DNA from: Salmonella enterica subsp. houtenae serovar Houten
Lineage (GTDB): Bacteria; Pseudomonadota; Gammaproteobacteria; Enterobacterales; Enterobacteriaceae
Direction: 5' to 3'
Assembly (NCBI GenBank): GCA_900478215.1
Contig: LS483478.1
Coordinates: 868,001 to 932,000 of the forward strand
DNA: 64,000 nucleotides
Below the pieces are notes generated by a model. That model searched no databases. It was not told the origin of the DNA and was given only the letters and a program-made list of their open reading frames with translations. This document shows positions 17,956 through 27,416 of this stretch, piece after piece. How positions within the stretch are numbered: position 1 is the stretch's first letter; each line of letters opens with the position of its first letter. Position numbers and translations under genes: made by a program.

Positions 17956-18459
17956 TCAGACCAATCCAAAACGCTTACTGTAGTAGCTAGCTTCCCCCAT
18001 TTCAGATACCAACACAATATGTCCGGAAGGGCGATGATGACGTTTTCTGAAACAGGTTAATGTTTCCTCATCCGGACACTGAAATGTACCAGAGTTTTTT
18101 TGCCACCATGATTTTCGGACGGATAAGCGGCTTTTTTCCCAGCAGAAATCTATTTCATCGACTAAAGGGCGTAACTGCCCATCAATGCCTTTTCTGGCGA
18201 GGTAAACATCCACGCTTTCTTCGCCCAGACGGGTAGAAAATTCTCGGTCTTTATCCCATAAAAAGTCGCTGGATTCCCTGTCGTAGCCGAGATCGTGACG
18301 GAGCAGATTTTGGGCGGCGACCGAACGCTGGCTCAGTACTTTGCCAAAAGCAATATCGGAAAACGTTTGCAGGTCTGCCGGCGCAGCTATCTTTTGCTCG
18401 TAGACGCCATCAACCAGATCTCTGGCATTATCCGGCATGCGGATTTCACCATACTGACG
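17956..18459 (-). pseudogene. cas3: cas3 C-terminal fragment (type I-E CRISPR-Cas)
   Basis: The minus strand reads RQYGEIRMPDNARDLVDGVYEQ... for about 167 codons to a TGA, ending in EASYYSKRFGLV. This resembles the C-terminal domain of the type I-E helicase-nuclease Cas3. The HD nuclease and helicase domains, all of casABCDE, cas1 and cas2 are missing. The open frame runs straight into a lone CRISPR repeat at its 5' side without a start codon for full-length Cas3. It reads opposite to the orientation in E. coli, where cas3 and the cas genes run toward the array. Confidence 0.78.
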
Positions 18460-18487
18460 AGTTCCCCGCGCCAGCGGGGATAAACGT
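18459..18487 (+). CRISPR. Single leftover CRISPR repeat (CRISPR1 end beside iap)
   Basis: GAGTTCCCCGCGCCAGCG-GGGATAAAC followed by GT matches the 29-base enterobacterial type I-E repeat at 27 positions; only the last two differ, as usual in a terminal repeat. There is no second repeat, no spacer and no leader. It lies in the expected place between the cas side and iap. The cas3 fragment joins at its first bases. Confidence 0.9.
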
Positions 18488-18501
18488 TTTTCACCAGCAG
18501 G

Positions 18502-19548
18502 TCAGGACGTTTTTTCTGCCTTCGCCAGCTCTTTTACCAACGGCAGCATTATCCGCACTACATCGCGGCTACGGCGCTCAATCCGCCCTGGCAGCGCCTT
18601 GTCAATATGCTGTTGATTATCCAGCCGTACGTCGTGCCAGCTATTGCCGTTCGGGAAGGATGCATTTTTCATACGTTGCTGGTATCCGTCTTTTTTACCC
18701 AGATTCCAGTTCGTCGCCTCAACAGAAAGCACCGACATTCCCGCTTTATCGAAAACCTCCGCATCATTACAGCAACCCGTTCCTTTGGGGTAGGATGGAT
18801 TGCGTCCCGGATTGGTGTTGGCGGCGATATCATAACGGCGCGCAATCGCTAATGCCCGATCGCGGGTCAGTGTACGCACCGCTTCCGGCGTATTTTTCCC
18901 GCTATTAAAATAGAGCTTGTCGCCAACAATCAAGTTATCGAGATTAATGACCAGCAGCGTATTTTTCTTCTCAGCGTCACTCATTCGTTTGAGCAAATTT
19001 TCCGCGCCCAGCTTTCCCTCTTCTTCCCCACTGGTGGCGATAAAACGAATTCCATAATGGGTCGGTATATCTTTCAGACGCGCCGCCAGTTCCAGCATAA
19101 CGCCTAATCCCGCGGCATTATCATCCATTCCCTGTAATGTTAAACCGCCCAGATTGGCATCAACATCGGCGTCGCTCTGCGGAGCGTACGTATCCAGATG
19201 CGCCATAATGATGATCTGTTGCGGCACGCGCCCTTCATGGGCGGCGATGACCGTGCTGCCCGTCACGTTATGCCAGTTTTTGCGATTATCCTTCGTGGTA
19301 TAAATAAATCGGCTATTAAACGTTCGAATATCGCTTTGGTATCCCATCCGGGTAAATTGTTGGCGTAAATAATCGGCAGATAGCATCTCGGCGGGGGAGC
19401 CAGTCATTCTTCCGGGGAAAAAGGTGGCGATATGTCGTGCCTGAGTATTCGCTATTTCACCAGGCCCTGGTGATGCTGCTTGTGCAGGGAGGATAAAGCC
19501 TACGCCGAGCGCCAGAATGACGGTAAAGCGGCGCGTTGCGGAAAACAT
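18502..19548 (-). CDS. iap: Alkaline phosphatase isozyme conversion aminopeptidase Iap
   Basis: Periplasmic M28-type metallopeptidase that removes the N-terminal arginine of alkaline phosphatase subunits. 348 residues, close to the E. coli size. A signal peptide (RRFTVILALGVGFILPAQAA) is followed by the zinc-site motifs MAHLDTY, GMDDNAAG and SGEEEG. It is convergent with the CRISPR scar and lies beside cysD, as in E. coli and Salmonella. Confidence 0.92.
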   Translation of the reverse strand: MFSATRRFTVILALGVGFILPAQAASPGPGEIANTQARHIATFFPGRMTGSPAEMLSADYLRQQFTRMGYQSDIRTFNSRFIYTTKDNRKNWHNVTGSTVIAAHEGRVPQQIIIMAHLDTYAPQSDADVDANLGGLTLQGMDDNAAGLGVMLELAARLKDIPTHYGIRFIATSGEEEGKLGAENLLKRMSDAEKKNTLLVINLDNLIVGDKLYFNSGKNTPEAVRTLTRDRALAIARRYDIAANTNPGRNPSYPKGTGCCNDAEVFDKAGMSVLSVEATNWNLGKKDGYQQRMKNASFPNGNSWHDVRLDNQQHIDKALPGRIERRSRDVVRIMLPLVKELAKAEKTS

Positions 19549-19799
19549 AATGAGTCCTTAAATACAGAACAAAATTTTACCCGGTTAGTATGAAACCGCG
19601 ATCGTGTTAACACAATTTCATTTGCTCCTAAATGCCGGGAATTCGGTACGTTAAGCACTTTTTGATAGTGGTTTTTGGGCCGCGTTATTCCTTTGAGGAA
19701 CTACTCATTCCAATTCGTCATTTCATTCACTCTCCTGCGCTCCCTATAGTCGTGTAATCGAAATGTTTAGCAAAAAAACGGTATTGCAAAGGAACGGTT

Positions 19800-20708
19800 A
19801 TGGATCAAAAACGACTCACCCACCTGCGGCAACTGGAGGCGGAAAGTATCCACATTATCCGTGAAGTGGCGGCGGAATTCGCTAATCCGGTCATGCTGTA
19901 CTCCATTGGTAAAGACTCCAGCGTCATGCTGCATCTGGCGCGTAAGGCGTTTTATCCGGGCACGTTGCCGTTCCCGCTATTGCACGTTGATACCGGTTGG
20001 AAATTCCGTGAGATGTACGCCTTTCGCGATCGTACCGCCAACGCATATGGCTGCGAATTGCTGGTACATAAAAATCCGGAAGGCGTGTCGATGGGCATCA
20101 ATCCGTTCGTTCATGGTAGCGCTAAACACACCGACATTATGAAAACCGAAGGGTTAAAGCAGGCGCTGAATAAGTACGGTTTTGATGCCGCGTTCGGCGG
20201 CGCACGGCGCGATGAGGAAAAATCCCGCGCGAAAGAACGTATTTACTCCTTCCGCGACCGTTTCCATCGCTGGGACCCGAAAAACCAGCGTCCGGAGCTG
20301 TGGCGCAACTATAACGGTCAGATTAATAAAGGTGAAAGTATTCGCGTCTTCCCGCTCTCCAACTGGACAGAGCAGGATATCTGGCAATACATCTGGCTGG
20401 AAAACATCGACATCGTGCCGCTGTATTTGGCTGCTGAACGTCCGGTTCTGGAACGTGACGGCATGTTGATGATGGTGGATGACGATCGTATCGATCTCCA
20501 GCCTGGCGAAGTCATCAAAAAAAGGATGGTGCGCTTTCGTACACTTGGCTGTTGGCCGCTCACCGGAGCGGTGGAATCCCACGCGCAAACGCTGCCGGAA
20601 ATTATCGAAGAGATGCTGGTTTCCACCACCAGCGAGCGCCAGGGGAGGATGATTGACCGCGATCAGGCGGGGTCGATGGAGCTTAAAAAACGTCAGGGGT
20701 ATTTCTAA
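19800..20708 (+). CDS. cysD: Sulfate adenylyltransferase small subunit
   Basis: ATP sulfurylase catalytic subunit making adenosine 5'-phosphosulfate from sulfate and ATP, driven by GTP hydrolysis in CysN. 302 residues, standard. The PP-loop type motif YSIGKDSSVMLHLARKAF lies near 35-50. It is the first gene of cysDNC; the 251-base upstream region should carry the CysB-dependent promoter. Confidence 0.97.
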   Translation: MDQKRLTHLRQLEAESIHIIREVAAEFANPVMLYSIGKDSSVMLHLARKAFYPGTLPFPLLHVDTGWKFREMYAFRDRTANAYGCELLVHKNPEGVSMGINPFVHGSAKHTDIMKTEGLKQALNKYGFDAAFGGARRDEEKSRAKERIYSFRDRFHRWDPKNQRPELWRNYNGQINKGESIRVFPLSNWTEQDIWQYIWLENIDIVPLYLAAERPVLERDGMLMMVDDDRIDLQPGEVIKKRMVRFRTLGCWPLTGAVESHAQTLPEIIEEMLVSTTSERQGRMIDRDQAGSMELKKRQGYF

Positions 20709-20717
20709 GGAGCCGCT

Positions 20718-22157
20718 ATGAACACCATACTTGCACAACAAATCGCCAATGAAGGCGGCGTCGAAGCCTGGATGATTGCCCAACAACATAAAAGCCTGCT
20801 GCGTTTTTTAACCTGTGGCAGCGTTGATGACGGTAAAAGTACGCTGATAGGTCGTTTGCTGCACGATACCCGGCAAATTTATGAAGATCAGCTCTCTTCC
20901 CTGCATAATGACAGTAAACGTCATGGTACGCAGGGAGAAAAACTCGATCTGGCGCTGCTGGTAGATGGGCTGCAGGCCGAGCGTGAGCAGGGCATTACTA
21001 TTGACGTCGCGTACCGCTATTTCTCCACTGAAAAACGAAAATTTATTATCGCCGACACGCCGGGCCATGAACAATATACCCGTAATATGGCGACCGGGGC
21101 GTCCACCTGCGATCTGGCGATCCTGCTGATCGACGCGCGTAAAGGCGTGCTGGATCAGACGCGTCGCCATAGCTTTATCTCCACTCTGTTGGGGATCAAA
21201 CACCTGGTGGTGGCAATCAACAAAATGGATCTCGTTGACTACCGCGAAGAGACCTTCGCTCGTATTCGCGAAGATTATCTGATCTTTGCTGAACAGTTGC
21301 CGGGCGATCTGGACATTCGCTTTGTACCGCTTTCTGCGCTGGAAGGGGATAATGTCGCCGCGCAGAGCGCGAATATGCGCTGGTACAGCGGTCCGACGCT
21401 GCTGGAAGTCCTGGAAACGGTAGACATACAGCGTGCGGTAGACCGTCAGCCGATGCGCTTTCCGGTACAATACGTCAATCGCCCGAATCTTGATTTTCGG
21501 GGGTATGCCGGCAGCCTGGCGTCTGGTAGCGTCAACGTCGGAGAGCGTATTAAAGTGCTGCCGTCCGGCGTAGAATCCAGCGTGGCGCGTATCGTCACTT
21601 TTGACGGCGACAAAGAAGAAGCGTATGCGGGCGAAGCCATTACCCTGGTACTCAACGACGACATTGATATTAGCCGCGGCGATCTGCTGCTGGCGGCAAA
21701 CGAGACGCTGGCACCTGCGCGGCACGCCGCGATCGATGTGGTATGGATGGCAGAACAGCCGCTGGCGCCGGGCCAAAACTACGACGTTAAACTCGCGGGT
21801 AAGAAAACCCGCGCGCGTATCGAGACGATTCGCTATCAGATTGATATCAACAATCTGACTCAACGAGACGTCGAAAGCCTGCCGTTAAACGGCATTGGTC
21901 TGGTGGAGATGACATTCGATGAGCCGCTCGCGCTGGATATTTATCAGCAAAATCCGGTGACGGGCGGGCTGATTTTTATCGACCGACTTTCTAACGTTAC
22001 CGTGGGCGCAGGCATGGTACGGGAACTGGTCGAACGCGGAGTGGCGCCGCCCGTGGAATACAGCGCGTTTGAGCTGGAACTGAATGCGCTGGTACGACGT
22101 CATTTCCCGCACTGGGACGCCCGTGATTTGCTGGGAGATAAACATGGCGCGGCATGA
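20718..22157 (+). CDS. cysN: Sulfate adenylyltransferase GTPase subunit
   Basis: EF-Tu-like GTPase subunit of ATP sulfurylase. 479 residues. G-domain motifs: GSVDDGKST (G1, near 34), DTPGHEQYTRNM (G3) and NKMDLVD (G4); beta-barrel domains follow. The gene starts 9 bases after cysD and overlaps cysC by 14 bases, giving tight coupling. Confidence 0.97.
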   Translation: MNTILAQQIANEGGVEAWMIAQQHKSLLRFLTCGSVDDGKSTLIGRLLHDTRQIYEDQLSSLHNDSKRHGTQGEKLDLALLVDGLQAEREQGITIDVAYRYFSTEKRKFIIADTPGHEQYTRNMATGASTCDLAILLIDARKGVLDQTRRHSFISTLLGIKHLVVAINKMDLVDYREETFARIREDYLIFAEQLPGDLDIRFVPLSALEGDNVAAQSANMRWYSGPTLLEVLETVDIQRAVDRQPMRFPVQYVNRPNLDFRGYAGSLASGSVNVGERIKVLPSGVESSVARIVTFDGDKEEAYAGEAITLVLNDDIDISRGDLLLAANETLAPARHAAIDVVWMAEQPLAPGQNYDVKLAGKKTRARIETIRYQIDINNLTQRDVESLPLNGIGLVEMTFDEPLALDIYQQNPVTGGLIFIDRLSNVTVGAGMVRELVERGVAPPVEYSAFELELNALVRRHFPHWDARDLLGDKHGAA

Positions 22158-22749
22158 TGAGAACGTGGTCTGGCACTCTCATCCCGTCACCGTCGCCGCT
22201 CGCGAACAGCTCCACGGCCACCGTGGCGTGGTGCTGTGGTTTACCGGACTCTCCGGTTCGGGAAAATCAACGGTGGCCGGCGCGCTGGAAGAGGCGTTAC
22301 ATCACCGTGGCGTCAGTACCTACCTGTTGGATGGCGATAATGTGCGCCACGGTTTGTGCCGTGATTTAGGCTTTAGCGATGCCGATCGCCAGGAGAATAT
22401 CCGGCGGGTAGGCGAAGTGGCCAGTCTGATGGCGGACGCCGGTCTGATTATCTTGACGGCATTTATTTCTCCGCACCGCGCCGAGCGGCAACTGGTGCAA
22501 GATCGCGTCGGCCACGATCGTTTTATTGAAATTTATATCGATACGCCGCTGGCTATCTGTGAACAGCGTGATCCGAAAGGGTTGTATAAAAAAGCGCGCG
22601 CGGGCGAGTTACGTCACTTCACCGGCATCGACGCCATTTACGAAGCGCCTGAATCGCCACAGGTTCATCTTAATGGTGAACAATTAGTAACAAATTTGGT
22701 TTCCCAATTATTAGACCTACTAAGACGGCGCGATATTATCAGATCCTAA
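22144..22749 (+). CDS. cysC: Adenylylsulfate kinase
   Basis: Phosphorylates APS to PAPS, the CysH substrate. The start at MARHDENVVWHSHPVT gives the standard 201 residues. P-loop GLSGSGKST lies near 35-43, and the ISPHRAERQ segment holds the serine phosphorylated in the E. coli enzyme. It is the last gene of cysDNC; ygbE follows after 50 bases. Confidence 0.97.
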   Translation: MARHDENVVWHSHPVTVAAREQLHGHRGVVLWFTGLSGSGKSTVAGALEEALHHRGVSTYLLDGDNVRHGLCRDLGFSDADRQENIRRVGEVASLMADAGLIILTAFISPHRAERQLVQDRVGHDRFIEIYIDTPLAICEQRDPKGLYKKARAGELRHFTGIDAIYEAPESPQVHLNGEQLVTNLVSQLLDLLRRRDIIRS

Positions 22750-22799
22750 GACACCACTGGGCTTATATGCCCGGCATGGTCAAGGTTACAGGATTTGAT

Positions 22800-23123
22800 A
22801 TGCGTAATAGCCATAACATTACTTTCACAAGGTCAGACGCCTTTATTGTCGACGATGACACCACCAGTTCATTACCGGGGGCGGTGGTCGGCTTTATGTC
22901 ATGGCTGCTGGCGTTGGGGATCCCTTTTCTGCTTTATGGCCCTAACACGCTGTTTTTTTTCCTCTATACCTGGCCCTTTTTCCTTGCGTTAATGCCGGTA
23001 TCGGTGATTATCGGTATTGCGTTGCATCTGCTGGTAAAGGGCAAAATACTTTTTAGCATCATGTTTACTCTACTGGCGGTAGGTGCGCTATTCGGCGCGT
23101 TATTTATATGGCTATTAGGATAG
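22800..23123 (+). CDS. ygbE: Inner membrane protein YgbE (DUF3561)
   Basis: 107 residues from MRNSHNITF. A short charged N-terminus is followed by three hydrophobic helices (about 29-47, 50-71, 80-104), including the well-conserved NTLFFFLYTWPFFLALMPV. Role unknown. Position between cysC and ftsB is conserved in E. coli and Salmonella. Confidence 0.9.
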   Translation: MRNSHNITFTRSDAFIVDDDTTSSLPGAVVGFMSWLLALGIPFLLYGPNTLFFFLYTWPFFLALMPVSVIIGIALHLLVKGKILFSIMFTLLAVGALFGALFIWLLG

Positions 23124-23313
23124 GCGGGTTATCACTGCGCCTCCGGTCATAATTCAAACCGTAACCAACAATGAGATTATGTTCTCCTTACTCGGGTATA
23201 CGTAACATCGGGCAAATGTGGTACATTTGCCGGCGTTGTCGCGGCAATCCCGCCCTCAATGTGGAGTCACAGAGGACGTTATGGGATGATGATGCCGTTT
23301 TTCAGGGGGCAGG

Positions 23314-23625
23314 ATGGGTAAACTAACGCTGCTGTTGCTGGCTTTACTGGTCTGGCTACAGTACTCGCTGTGGTTCGGTAAGAACGGCATACATGACTAT
23401 AGCCGCGTCAACGATGATGTGGTCGCGCAGCAGGCGACAAACGCCAAACTTAAAGCGCGTAACGATCAGCTTTTTGCCGAAATTGATGATCTCAATGGCG
23501 GACAGGAAGCGATTGAGGAGCGCGCGCGCAACGAACTTAGCATGACCAAACCGGGCGAAACCTTCTATCGTCTGGTGCCTGACGCCTCAAAACGCGCGGC
23601 AACGGCGGGGCAAACTCATCGATAA
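23314..23625 (+). CDS. ftsB: Cell division protein FtsB
   Basis: Divisome protein that forms the FtsQLB complex controlling septal peptidoglycan synthesis. 103 residues: one N-terminal membrane helix (KLTLLLLALLVWLQYSLWF), then a periplasmic coiled coil (about 30-70, NDDVVAQQATNAKLKARNDQLFAEI). First gene of the ftsB-ispD-ispF-truD-surE-pcm run. Confidence 0.96.
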   Translation: MGKLTLLLLALLVWLQYSLWFGKNGIHDYSRVNDDVVAQQATNAKLKARNDQLFAEIDDLNGGQEAIEERARNELSMTKPGETFYRLVPDASKRAATAGQTHR

Positions 23626-23643
23626 ACCATCCAGGGATTTAAC

Positions 23644-24354
23644 ATGGCAGCCACTTTATTGGACGTTTGCGCCGTGGTGCCGGCTGCCGGATTTGGCCGC
23701 CGAATGCAAACAGAATGTCCTAAGCAGTATCTCTCAATCGGTAATAAAACCATTCTGGAGCACTCAGTTCATGCGCTGCTGGCGCATCCTCGGGTGACTC
23801 GCGTTGTTATTGCTATCAGCCCTGGTGATCATCGCTTTGCCCAACTTCCGCTGGCGAATCATCCGCAAATCACCGTTGTGGATGGCGGCAACGAACGCGC
23901 TGATTCCGTTTTGGCCGGGTTGCGGGCTGTAGCAGAGGCGCCCTGGGTGCTGGTGCACGACGCGGCAAGACCCTGTTTGCATCAGGATGACCTGGCGCGG
24001 TTGCTGGCCATCAGCGAAAACAGCCGGGTCGGCGGTATTCTCGCCAGTCCAGTGCGCGACACCATGAAACGCGGCGAACCGGGGAAAACCGCTATTGCCC
24101 ATACCGTAGAGCGCGCTGATTTATGGCACGCGCTCACGCCGCAGTTTTTCCCCCGCGAACTCTTGCACGATTGTCTGACGCGTGCGCTGCATGAAGGCGC
24201 GACCATCACCGACGAGGCGTCAGCGCTGGAGTACTGCGGTTTTCATCCGGCGCTGGTAGAAGGTCGCGCGGATAACATCAAGGTCACCCGTCCGGAAGAT
24301 CTGGCGCTGGCGGAATTTTATCTGACCCGAACCATCCACCAGGAGAAAGCATAA
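23644..24354 (+). CDS. ispD: 2-C-methyl-D-erythritol 4-phosphate cytidylyltransferase
   Basis: Third step of the MEP isoprenoid pathway, joining MEP and CTP. 236 residues, standard. The nucleotidyltransferase motif PAAGFGRRMQ lies near 14-23 and VHDAARPC near 105. It is coupled to ispF: the stop shares a base with the ispF start (TAATG). Confidence 0.97.
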   Translation: MAATLLDVCAVVPAAGFGRRMQTECPKQYLSIGNKTILEHSVHALLAHPRVTRVVIAISPGDHRFAQLPLANHPQITVVDGGNERADSVLAGLRAVAEAPWVLVHDAARPCLHQDDLARLLAISENSRVGGILASPVRDTMKRGEPGKTAIAHTVERADLWHALTPQFFPRELLHDCLTRALHEGATITDEASALEYCGFHPALVEGRADNIKVTRPEDLALAEFYLTRTIHQEKA

Positions 24355-24833
24355 TGCGAATTGGACACGGTTTTGACGTACACGCGTTTGGCGGAGAAGG
24401 GCCGATTATCATTGGCGGCGTGCGTATCCCCTATGAAAAAGGGCTATTGGCGCATTCCGATGGCGATGTGGCGTTACATGCGCTGACCGATGCGCTGCTG
24501 GGCGCCGCGGCGCTTGGCGATATCGGCAAGCTCTTTCCGGATACCGATCCGGCATTTAAGGGGGCGGATAGCCGCGAACTGCTGCGTGAAGCCTGGCGTC
24601 GTATTCAGGCGAAGGGATACACCCTCGGCAATGTGGATGTCACTATTATTGCGCAGGCGCCGAAAATGCTGCCGCATATTCCGCAAATGCGCATCTTTAT
24701 CGCCGAAGATCTCGGTTGCCATATGGATGATGTTAATGTGAAGGCGACGACGACGGAAAAGCTCGGATTTACCGGGCGCGGAGAGGGCATTGCCTGCGAA
24801 GCGGTCGCGCTGCTGATGAAGGCGGCGAAATGA
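24354..24833 (+). CDS. ispF: 2-C-methyl-D-erythritol 2,4-cyclodiphosphate synthase
   Basis: MEP-pathway cyclase. 159 residues. Metal ligands are in GHGFDVHAF (Asp8, His10) and the conserved His of LLAHSDGDV (about 42); TTEKLGFTGRGEGI lies near the C-terminus. It overlaps truD by 4 bases. Confidence 0.97.
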   Translation: MRIGHGFDVHAFGGEGPIIIGGVRIPYEKGLLAHSDGDVALHALTDALLGAAALGDIGKLFPDTDPAFKGADSRELLREAWRRIQAKGYTLGNVDVTIIAQAPKMLPHIPQMRIFIAEDLGCHMDDVNVKATTTEKLGFTGRGEGIACEAVALLMKAAK

Positions 24834-25879
24834 CAGAGTTTGACAATCTCACCTGGCTGCACGGAAAACCACAAGGTAGCGGATTGCTGAAAGCGAATCC
24901 GGAAGATTTTGTGGTGGTTGAAGATTTAGGCTTTACGCCGGATGGTGAAGGCGAGCACATTCTGCTGCGTATTTTGAAAAACGGCTGCAATACCCGTTTT
25001 GTCGCTGACGCGCTGGCGAAATTCCTGAAAATTCACGCTCGCGAAGTGAGCTTTGCCGGGCAAAAAGATAAACACGCCGTTACCGAGCAGTGGCTGTGCG
25101 CGCGCGTGCCGGGGAAAGAGATGCCCGATTTCAGCGCCTTTCAACTGGAAGGATGTAAAGTGCTGGAATACGCGCGTCACAAGCGTAAGCTGCGTTTAGG
25201 CGCGCTGAAAGGCAATGCCTTTACGCTGGTGTTGCGTGAAATAAGCGATCGCCGCGATGTCGAAACACGATTGCAGGCGATTCGCGATGGCGGCGTGCCG
25301 AACTATTTTGGCGCACAGCGATTCGGCATTGGCGGCAGCAACTTGCAGGGCGCGCTGCGCTGGGCGCAAAGTGACGCGCCGGTGCGCGATCGCAATAAAC
25401 GCAGTTTTTGGTTGTCGGCGGCGCGTAGCGCGTTGTTTAATCAAATTGTTCACCAGCGGCTGAAGAAACCAGACTTTAATCAAGTTGTTGACGGCGATGC
25501 GCTACAATTAGCGGGACGTGGAAGCTGGTTCGTTGCGACATCTGAAGAACTGCCTGAATTGCAGCGCCGGGTAGACGAAAAAGAGCTGATGATTACAGCG
25601 TCGTTGCCGGGCAGCGGAGAGTGGGGAACACAGCGTGCGGCGCTGACGTTTGAGCAAGACGCCATTGCCCAGGAAACGGTGTTGCAATCGCTGCTGCTGT
25701 GCGAAAAAGTAGAGGCGTCGCGCAGAGCGATGCTGCTTTACCCGCAACAATTAAGCTGGAACTGGTGGGATGACGTTACCGTTGAGTTACGTTTCTGGCT
25801 GCCCGCAGGCAGTTTTGCCACCAGCGTAGTAAGGGAACTGATCAACACAATGGGTGATTATGCGCATATTGCTGAGTAA
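24830..25879 (+). CDS. truD: tRNA pseudouridine(13) synthase TruD
   Basis: Isomerises uridine 13 of tRNA-Glu. 349 residues. The catalytic aspartate lies in FAGQKDKHAVTEQW (about residue 80). Family motifs NYFGAQRFG near 158 and the TRUD insertion domain are recognisable. The 3' end overlaps surE by about 20 bases. Confidence 0.96.
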   Translation: MTEFDNLTWLHGKPQGSGLLKANPEDFVVVEDLGFTPDGEGEHILLRILKNGCNTRFVADALAKFLKIHAREVSFAGQKDKHAVTEQWLCARVPGKEMPDFSAFQLEGCKVLEYARHKRKLRLGALKGNAFTLVLREISDRRDVETRLQAIRDGGVPNYFGAQRFGIGGSNLQGALRWAQSDAPVRDRNKRSFWLSAARSALFNQIVHQRLKKPDFNQVVDGDALQLAGRGSWFVATSEELPELQRRVDEKELMITASLPGSGEWGTQRAALTFEQDAIAQETVLQSLLLCEKVEASRRAMLLYPQQLSWNWWDDVTVELRFWLPAGSFATSVVRELINTMGDYAHIAE

Positions 25880-26621
25880 CGATGACGGGGTTCACGCGCC
25901 CGGTATACAAACGCTGGCGAAAGCGCTGCGTGAGTTTGCTGATGTACAGGTCGTAGCCCCGGATCGTAACCGCAGCGGCGCGTCTAATTCTCTGACGCTG
26001 GAATCTTCGCTTCGTACTTTTACCTTTGATAATGGCGATATCGCCGTACAGATGGGGACGCCGACCGATTGCGTCTATCTGGGTGTTAATGCCTTAATGC
26101 GTCCGCGTCCGGATATTGTCGTTTCCGGCATTAACGCGGGGCCGAATCTGGGCGATGATGTGATCTATTCCGGTACTGTCGCCGCGGCGATGGAAGGTCG
26201 TCATCTCGGCTTTCCGGCGTTAGCGGTCTCCCTTGACGGCTATCAGCATTATGATACGGCGGCGGCCGTGACTTGCGCGCTTTTGCGAGGGTTAAGCCGG
26301 GAGCCGTTGCGTACCGGACGTATTCTTAATGTAAATGTCCCGGATCTGCCGCTGGCGCAGATTAAAGGCATCCGTGTGACTCGCTGTGGTAGCCGCCATC
26401 CGGCAGATAAAGTGATCCCGCAGGAAGATCCGCGCGGCAATACATTGTACTGGATTGGCCCGCCGGGCGATAAATACGACGCCGGGCCGGATACTGATTT
26501 CGCGGCGGTGGATGAAGGCTACGTCTCCGTTACCCCGCTGCATGTGGATTTAACCGCGCACAGCGCGCATGATGTGGTTTCAGACTGGTTAGACAGCGTG
26601 GGAGTTGGCACGCAATGGTAA
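25860..26621 (+). CDS. surE: 5'/3'-nucleotidase SurE
   Basis: Metal-dependent nucleoside monophosphatase and exopolyphosphatase linked to stationary-phase survival. The start at MRILLSNDDGVHAPG gives 253 residues. Metal ligands are in SNDDG (Asp8, Asp9) and VVSGINAGPNLGDDV. It overlaps truD upstream and pcm downstream, the usual survival-gene run leading to rpoS. Confidence 0.97.
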   Translation: MRILLSNDDGVHAPGIQTLAKALREFADVQVVAPDRNRSGASNSLTLESSLRTFTFDNGDIAVQMGTPTDCVYLGVNALMRPRPDIVVSGINAGPNLGDDVIYSGTVAAAMEGRHLGFPALAVSLDGYQHYDTAAAVTCALLRGLSREPLRTGRILNVNVPDLPLAQIKGIRVTRCGSRHPADKVIPQEDPRGNTLYWIGPPGDKYDAGPDTDFAAVDEGYVSVTPLHVDLTAHSAHDVVSDWLDSVGVGTQW

Positions 26622-27241
26622 GTGGACGTGTACAGGCTCTTCTTGAACAATTACGCACGCAGGGTATCCGAGATGAACAGGTGCTTGACGCGCTTGCTGC
26701 GGTGCCGCGCGAGAAATTTATTGATGAAGCGTTTGAACATAAGGCCTGGGAAAATATCGCTTTGCCGATAGGCCAGGGGCAGACGATTTCGCAGCCCTAT
26801 ATGGTGGCGCGAATGACGGAGCTGCTCGAACTAACGCCGCAATCGAGGGTGCTGGAAATAGGCACAGGTTCCGGCTATCAGACGGCGATTCTGGCGCATC
26901 TGGTGCATCACGTTTGCTCCGTTGAGCGGATTAAAGGGCTGCAATGGCAGGCGCGCCGCCGTCTGAAACAGCTCGATTTACATAATGTTTCTACCCGTCA
27001 TAGCGATGGCTGGCAAGGTTGGCGGGCACGTGCGCCGTTTGACGCTATCATTGTGACGGCCGCGCCGCCGGAAATTCCTACCGCGCTCATGGCACAGTTG
27101 GATGAAGGCGGCATTCTTGTTCTGCCCGTGGGCGATGAGCAGCAGTTTTTGAAACGCGTGCGTCGCCGGGGCGGCGAATTTATTATTGATACCGTGGAGG
27201 CCGTTCGCTTCGTCCCGTTAGTCAAGGGAGAACTGGCCTAG
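26615..27241 (+). CDS. pcm: Protein-L-isoaspartate O-methyltransferase
   Basis: Repairs isoaspartyl residues with SAM. 208 residues. SAM-binding motif I VLEIGTGSGYQTA lies near 77-89 and the family motif GQTISQPYMVARM near 52. It overlaps surE by 7 bases. Confidence 0.97.
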   Translation: MVSGRVQALLEQLRTQGIRDEQVLDALAAVPREKFIDEAFEHKAWENIALPIGQGQTISQPYMVARMTELLELTPQSRVLEIGTGSGYQTAILAHLVHHVCSVERIKGLQWQARRRLKQLDLHNVSTRHSDGWQGWRARAPFDAIIVTAAPPEIPTALMAQLDEGGILVLPVGDEQQFLKRVRRRGGEFIIDTVEAVRFVPLVKGELA

Positions 27242-27416
27242 TTTGCCCTGCAAACACCCACTATTACGCCTGATGAAGCCGAGACGAATACCTGGAGTTT
27301 TCCTGGTTATTCCCGGTGGGTTAAGCGTATCGTGAACACATTTTCCCGTGTTCACTTAATGCGTTGCACGGTTCTTACGTTACTGGTTGTTAACCAAATT
27401 TTTTCCTGGGGGATAA

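Noticed and set aside
23281..23330. Tiny frames (ATGGGATGA and ATGATGATGCCG...) just before ftsB
   Set aside because: Too short and without an own ribosome site; the overlap with the ftsB start could be chance.
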